Assembly: GCF_002964705.1 (NCBI RefSeq)
Contig: NZ_PQCD01000004.1
Location: 1 to 64,000 of the forward strand
Source of the DNA: Pseudoalteromonas sp. T1lg75
Lineage (GTDB): Bacteria; Pseudomonadota; Gammaproteobacteria; Enterobacterales; Alteromonadaceae
Direction of reading: 5' to 3'
DNA length: 64,000 nt
Positions 57,232 to 64,000 of the stretch are shown here, piece by piece (positions within the stretch are counted from its first letter, which is position 1; every line of letters starts with the position of its first letter). The translations under genes and the position numbers were made by a program. A model generated the notes under the pieces. That model worked only from the letters and a program-made list of their open reading frames with translations. It did no database searches and was not told where the DNA came from.

Positions 57232-57594
57232 ATGTCTGTAACTAAAGACCAAATCCTTGACGCTATTGCTGAAATGTCAGTAATGGAAGTTGTTGAACTA
57301 GTTGAAGCAATGGAAGAAAAATTCGGCGTAACTGCAGCTGCTGCTGTTGTTGCTGCTGGTCCTGCTGAAGCTGCTGAAGAGAAGACTGAGTTCGACGTAA
57401 TCCTAGCTGGCGCTGGCGCTAACAAAGTTGCTGCTATCAAAGCAGTACGTGGCGCAACAGGTCTTGGCCTTAAAGAAGCTAAAGCTCTTGTTGAATCAGC
57501 TCCTGCACCTATCAAAGAAGGTGTATCTAAGGAAGAAGCTGAAGCACTTAAGAAAGATCTTGAAGAAGCTGGTGCTGAAGTTGAGATCAAGTAA
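57232..57594 (+). CDS. rplL: 50S ribosomal protein L7/L12
   Basis: 120 residues. Dimerisation domain ([20 protein letters not shown]), alanine-rich hinge (residues about 37-52) and C-terminal factor-binding domain ([20 protein letters not shown]). Usual length. Confidence 0.98.
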   Translation: MSVTKDQILDAIAEMSVMEVVELVEAMEEKFGVTAAAAVVAAGPAEAAEEKTEFDVILAGAGANKVAAIKAVRGATGLGLKEAKALVESAPAPIKEGVSKEEAEALKKDLEEAGAEVEIK

Positions 57595-57632
57595 TCTAGC
57601 ATACGCTAGGTTCGCTGCCTGAGAAATCAGGC

Positions 57633-57668
57633 AAGGGCTGGTGATTATTTAATCACCGGCCCTTTTGC
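57633..57668 (+). terminator. Hairpin between rplL and rpoB (attenuator/processing site)
   Basis: AAGGGCTGGTGATT (57633-57646) and AATCACCGGCCCTT (57651-57664) pair with one G.T wobble, followed by TTTGCG. In E. coli a partial terminator and RNase III site here lower rpoBC expression relative to rplJL. Confidence 0.75.
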
Positions 57669-57865
57669 GCTATAGAGAGAAAATTCACTATTGCGCTTTC
57701 TATAACCAAATTTCACTATTATTATCAATTAGTTACACCTAAATATTGGCAATAGCAGTGACATTTGGACGCAACTCTAAATGTTGTAGAAATTGGCATT
57801 TCGTCAATGAAGTCCTGTTCTTACAAGAACAGGTAGGGTCAAAGATCAGCAAGCTGAGGAACCCC

Positions 57866-60800
57866 ATGGCTTACTCTTATTCTGAAAAGAAACGTATCCG
57901 TAAGGATTTTGGTAAACGTCCACAGGTTTTGGATGTGCCTTTCTTACTGCAGATGCAGCTAGAATCGTTTAAAAAATTCTTAACGCCGGACGCTGACGGT
58001 GATTTCGGTTTGGAAGCTGCTTTCCGTTCCGTTTTCCCGATTAAAAGCTACTCGGGCAATTCTGAGCTTCAATACGTAAGTTATCGTATTGGTGAGCCAG
58101 TATTCGACGTTAAAGAATGTCAAATTCGCGGCGTGACATATTCTGCTCCACTTCGCGTGAAACTTCGTCTAGTGCTTATGGACAAAGAAGCACCTGGCAC
58201 TGTTAAAGACATCAAAGAGCAAGAAGTTTACATGGGCGAGATTCCGCTCATGACCGACACAGGTACCTTTGTTATCAATGGTACTGAGCGTGTTATTGTT
58301 TCTCAGCTACACCGTTCACCTGGTGTATTCTTTGATAACGACCGTGGTAAAACCCACTCGTCGGGTAAAGTACTTTATAACGCCCGCGTTATCCCTTACC
58401 GTGGTTCTTGGCTCGACTTTGAATTCGATGCTAAAGATAACCTGTATGTACGTATTGACCGTCGTCGTAAACTTCCTGCGTCGATCATTCTACGTGCCCT
58501 TGATTTCTCAACCGAAGAAATCCTAAACATCTTCTTCGAAACCACTACGTTTGAAGTGACTGACGGTAAAGTTCTAATGGAACTTGTGCCTTCACGTCTA
58601 CGTGGTGAAACCGCCGCTTTTGATATCAAGAGCGAAGACGGTGAAGTAGTGATTGAGCAAGGCCGTCGTGTTACTGCGCGTCACATCAAAACTCTCGAAA
58701 AACAAGGCATCGATCAACTAGAAGTACCACACGAGTACATCATTGGTCGCGTACTAGCTAAGAACTACGTCGATGAGTCTACCGGTGAAGTGATCGCCAA
58801 CGCCAATGACGAGCTTTCTCTTGAGCTGATGGCTGAGCTTGTTAAAGCGGGCCACACTCAGATCGCCACCCTGTACATCAATGATGTAGACAGCGGTGCG
58901 TACATGTCTGACACAGTGCGTATTGACTCAACGTCAAACCGCCTAGAAGCGCTTGTGGAAATCTACCGCATGATGCGCCCTGGTGAGCCACCAACAAAAG
59001 AAGCGGCTGAAGCATTATTTGAAAACCTATTCTTCACCGATGAGCGCTATGATCTATCAACCGTAGGTCGTATGAAGTTCAACAGCCGTGTTGGTTACGA
59101 TTCAGACGAAGGTCCAGGTACACTTTCTAAAGAAGATATCGTGTCTGTAATGAAAGTGTTGATCGACATCCGTAACGGTAAAGGCGATGTGGATGATATC
59201 GACCACCTAGGTAACCGTCGTATTCGTTCTGTGGGCGAAATGGCCGAGAACCAATTCCGTGTTGGTCTAGTGCGTGTTGAGCGTGCGGTACGTGAGCGCC
59301 TAAGCCTTGGTGATCTTGATGCCATCATGCCACAAGACCTGATCAACGCTAAGCCTATCTCGGCAGCGGTGAAAGAGTTCTTTGGTTCATCACAGCTTTC
59401 ACAGTTCATGGACCAGAACAACCCGCTTTCAGAAGTAACGCACAAGCGTCGTATTTCTGCATTAGGCCCGGGTGGTCTTACCCGTGAGCGTGCAGGCTTC
59501 GAAGTACGTGACGTACACGTAACGCACTACGGTCGCGTATGTCCAATCGAAACGCCTGAAGGTCCAAACATCGGTCTAATCAACTCATTGTCTACGTACG
59601 CACGTACCAATGACTTCGGTTTCCTGGAAACACCTTACCGTAAAGTGGTAGACGGTGTGGTTACCGACGACGTTGATTACCTATCTGCTATCGAAGAAGG
59701 TCAATTCGTAATTGCTCAGGCAAACGTTGACTTGAACGATAACAACGAATTTATTGAAGAACTGGTTACTTGTCGTCACAAAGGTGAATCAACCTTGATG
59801 CCGCGCGAAGACATCCAATATATGGACGTATCGCCACAACAGGTTATTTCAGTAGCTGCTGCTCTTATCCCATTCCTAGAGCACGATGATGCGAACCGTG
59901 CATTGATGGGATCGAACATGCAACGTCAGGCTGTTCCTACACTACGCGCCGATAAGCCGCTAGTAGGTACAGGTATCGAGCTTACACTTGCCAAAGACTC
60001 AGGTGTAACCATCGTTGCTAAGCGTGGTGGTGTGGTTGATTACGCTGATGCGAGCCGTATCGTTATCAACGTAAACGAAGATGAGCGCGTACCAGGCGAA
60101 GCCGGTATCGACATCTACAACCTGACTAAGTACACCCGTTCTAACCAGAACACCTGTATTAACCAAAAGCCAACTTGTATGGTTGGTGAGCCAATCGTAC
60201 GTGGTGACGTACTGGCCGACGGTCCTTCAACAGACCTAGGTGACTTGGCATTGGGTCAAAACTTACGCGTGGCATTCATGCCTTGGAATGGTTACAACTT
60301 CGAGGATTCAATCCTACTTTCAGAGAACGTTGTAAAAGAAGATCGTCTAACGACTATCCACATCCAAGAGCTTCAGTGTATTGCTCGTGATACTAAGCTT
60401 GGGCCTGAAGAGATCACAGCCGATATCCCGAACGTGGGTGAGTCTGCACTAGGCAAGCTGGATGAGTCTGGCGTTGTTTACATCGGTGCGGAAGTGAAAG
60501 GTGGTGATATCCTAGTAGGTAAAGTAACGCCTAAGGGTGAAACCCAGCTAACTCCTGAAGAGAAGCTACTACGTGCGATCTTCGGTGAGAAAGCGTCTGA
60601 CGTTAAAGACAGCTCACTGCGTGTACCTAACTCGGTATCGGGTACGGTTATCGACGTACAAGTCTTCACCCGTGACGGTGTAGAAAAAGACAAGCGTGCG
60701 CTTGAAATCGAAGAAATGCAGCTGCGTGAAGCGAAGAAAGACTTCAACGAAGAGTTCAAGATCCTTGAAGAAGGTGTATTGAGCCGTGCTCGCAAACTTC

Positions 60801-61891
60801 TTACCGATTCAGGTGTAGACGCAGCGAAACTAGTTGGTCTTGCTGCCGATAAGATCCTAACGCAAAGTCTGGCCGCAGAAGACAAGCAAGCCGAGCTAGA
60901 GCAACTTGCTGCTCAGTACGACGAGCTTAAGGCCGAGTACGATAAGAAATTTGAAACCAAGCGTCGCAAGATCACTCAAGGTGATGACTTAGCGCCAGGC
61001 GTATTGAAGATTGTGAAGGTTTACCTAGCGGTTAAACGTCGCATCCAGCCAGGTGATAAGATGGCGGGTCGTCACGGTAACAAGGGTGTTATCTCGACTA
61101 TCGTACCAGTAGAAGACATGCCTTACGATGACAAGGGCCGTACCGTAGATATCGTACTAAACCCACTGGGTGTACCATCACGTATGAACATCGGTCAGAT
61201 CCTTGAAACGCACATGGGCCTAGCGGCACGTGGTATCGGTGAGCGTATCGAAGAAATGATGAAAGAGCAGCGTGAACTTCACGAACTGCGCGAATTCATC
61301 AAGAAAGCGTACGAGCTAGGTGAGTGTCGTCAGAAAGTAGACATCGACACCTTCTCAGATGACGAAGTTCGTCGTCTAGCCGAGAACCTTAAAGGCGGTC
61401 TACCAATCGCAACCCCAGCATTCGATGGCGCTAAAGAAAGCGAAATCAAAGAGATGCTAGAGCTAGGTGGCTACCCATCAAGCGGTCAGGTAACCCTGTA
61501 TGACGGTCGTACCGGTGACCAGTTTGAGCGTCAAGTAACCGTAGGTTACATGTACATGCTGAAACTGAACCACCTTGTTGATGACAAGATGCACGCTCGT
61601 TCAACTGGTTCTTACAGCCTAGTAACGCAACAGCCGCTGGGTGGTAAAGCTCAGTTCGGTGGTCAGCGCTTCGGTGAGATGGAAGTATGGGCACTTGAAG
61701 CGTACGGCGCAGCCTACACGCTACAAGAGATGTTGACGGTGAAGTCGGATGACGTGAACGGTCGTACCAAGATGTATAAGAACATCGTTGATGGCAACCA
61801 CAAGATGGAGCCAGGTATGCCGGAATCATTCAACGTATTGTTGAAAGAAATCCGTTCACTCGGTATCAACATCGAGCTTGAAGAAGAATAA
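57866..61891 (+). CDS. rpoB: DNA-directed RNA polymerase subunit beta
   Basis: 1341 residues from ATG 57866 (CTGAGGA upstream), matching the E. coli start [20 protein letters not shown]; an upstream in-frame start at 57746 would add 40 unrelated residues. The rifampicin region reads [16 protein letters not shown] and [18 protein letters not shown], the sensitive form. It ends [11 protein letters not shown]. Confidence 0.98.
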   Translation: MAYSYSEKKRIRKDFGKRPQVLDVPFLLQMQLESFKKFLTPDADGDFGLEAAFRSVFPIKSYSGNSELQYVSYRIGEPVFDVKECQIRGVTYSAPLRVKLRLVLMDKEAPGTVKDIKEQEVYMGEIPLMTDTGTFVINGTERVIVSQLHRSPGVFFDNDRGKTHSSGKVLYNARVIPYRGSWLDFEFDAKDNLYVRIDRRRKLPASIILRALDFSTEEILNIFFETTTFEVTDGKVLMELVPSRLRGETAAFDIKSEDGEVVIEQGRRVTARHIKTLEKQGIDQLEVPHEYIIGRVLAKNYVDESTGEVIANANDELSLELMAELVKAGHTQIATLYINDVDSGAYMSDTVRIDSTSNRLEALVEIYRMMRPGEPPTKEAAEALFENLFFTDERYDLSTVGRMKFNSRVGYDSDEGPGTLSKEDIVSVMKVLIDIRNGKGDVDDIDHLGNRRIRSVGEMAENQFRVGLVRVERAVRERLSLGDLDAIMPQDLINAKPISAAVKEFFGSSQLSQFMDQNNPLSEVTHKRRISALGPGGLTRERAGFEVRDVHVTHYGRVCPIETPEGPNIGLINSLSTYARTNDFGFLETPYRKVVDGVVTDDVDYLSAIEEGQFVIAQANVDLNDNNEFIEELVTCRHKGESTLMPREDIQYMDVSPQQVISVAAALIPFLEHDDANRALMGSNMQRQAVPTLRADKPLVGTGIELTLAKDSGVTIVAKRGGVVDYADASRIVINVNEDERVPGEAGIDIYNLTKYTRSNQNTCINQKPTCMVGEPIVRGDVLADGPSTDLGDLALGQNLRVAFMPWNGYNFEDSILLSENVVKEDRLTTIHIQELQCIARDTKLGPEEITADIPNVGESALGKLDESGVVYIGAEVKGGDILVGKVTPKGETQLTPEEKLLRAIFGEKASDVKDSSLRVPNSVSGTVIDVQVFTRDGVEKDKRALEIEEMQLREAKKDFNEEFKILEEGVLSRARKLLTDSGVDAAKLVGLAADKILTQSLAAEDKQAELEQLAAQYDELKAEYDKKFETKRRKITQGDDLAPGVLKIVKVYLAVKRRIQPGDKMAGRHGNKGVISTIVPVEDMPYDDKGRTVDIVLNPLGVPSRMNIGQILETHMGLAARGIGERIEEMMKEQRELHELREFIKKAYELGECRQKVDIDTFSDDEVRRLAENLKGGLPIATPAFDGAKESEIKEMLELGGYPSSGQVTLYDGRTGDQFERQVTVGYMYMLKLNHLVDDKMHARSTGSYSLVTQQPLGGKAQFGGQRFGEMEVWALEAYGAAYTLQEMLTVKSDDVNGRTKMYKNIVDGNHKMEPGMPESFNVLLKEIRSLGINIELEEE

Positions 61892-61983
61892 GCCGGTTGG
61901 GCGCCTAGCGCGCCCACTACCTGCAAAAAGAATGAATGGGCGGTTGTCCGCCCTCGAGATTAACCTCCGACAGGAGAGCTAAG

Positions 61984-64000
<2,017 letters not shown>

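Noticed and set aside
59095..60885. Long minus-strand frames within rpoB
   Set aside because: Shadows caused by biased codon use in highly expressed genes.

Overview
The window reads as chromosomal DNA of a marine gammaproteobacterium, most likely in or near the Alteromonadales. The ribosomal, RpoB and RpoC proteins are close to E. coli. There is also a GlyGly-CTERM secreted protein, a TonB-dependent receptor, a CrbS/CrbR-like SSSF-kinase/LuxR pair and small hairpin repeats of a kind common in that group. The species cannot be fixed from the sequence alone.

Three pieces of the usual tuf / S10 / secE-nusG-rpoBC supercluster are present on the + strand but pulled apart: the last 23 codons of tuf (1-71), the complete S10 operon rpsJ to rpsQ (26497-31463, with promoter and leader), and tRNA-Trp-secE-nusG-rplKAJL-rpoBC (53893 to the end, rpoC cut by the window edge). 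About 26 kb and 22 kb of unrelated genes lie between them. No spc operon (rplN onward) follows rpsQ.

First block (72-26271): a repeat-rich non-coding kilobase; a CadC-like membrane regulator beside a secreted FG-GAP protein; an XRE membrane protein; a PlsC-like acyltransferase; a CrbS-like hybrid kinase and a LuxR response regulator; a TonB receptor divergent from a ketone-body operon (GntP permease, exported MetX-like hydrolase, 3-hydroxybutyrate dehydrogenase, ScoA, ScoB); a cysteine-rich small protein, an AIM24 protein, an EVE protein and tesB; a 35-residue small gene with its own terminator; an AT-rich orphan gene with a nuclease-like motif; and plsB. Several families of dispersed hairpin repeats sit in the gaps.

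Second block (31519-53849): an ECF sigma factor with a frameshifted NrsF/DUF1109 anti-sigma gene, NADH dehydrogenase II, a small secreted protein, a sialyltransferase-like protein, acnA, an S4 RNA-binding protein, two small unknowns, and a minus-strand sulfate-assimilation operon cysG-cysD-cysN-SLC13 permease-cysC-cysQ, then deoC.

The most interesting object lies at the 3' end of cysQ (about 40.5-45.4 kb). It is an AT-rich minus-strand cassette made of a 37-residue peptide gene whose C-terminus is packed with Trp, His and Tyr, a strong hairpin, two overlapping cytochrome P450 genes and an ABC exporter. This looks like a P450-crosslinked ribosomal peptide (RiPP) pathway with its precursor gene, which is too short for ordinary gene calling. 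The cassette is bounded by a direct repeat of the cysQ 3' end: a remnant of a cysQ C-terminus remains on the far side. That suggests it was inserted into cysQ while restoring the gene's end.
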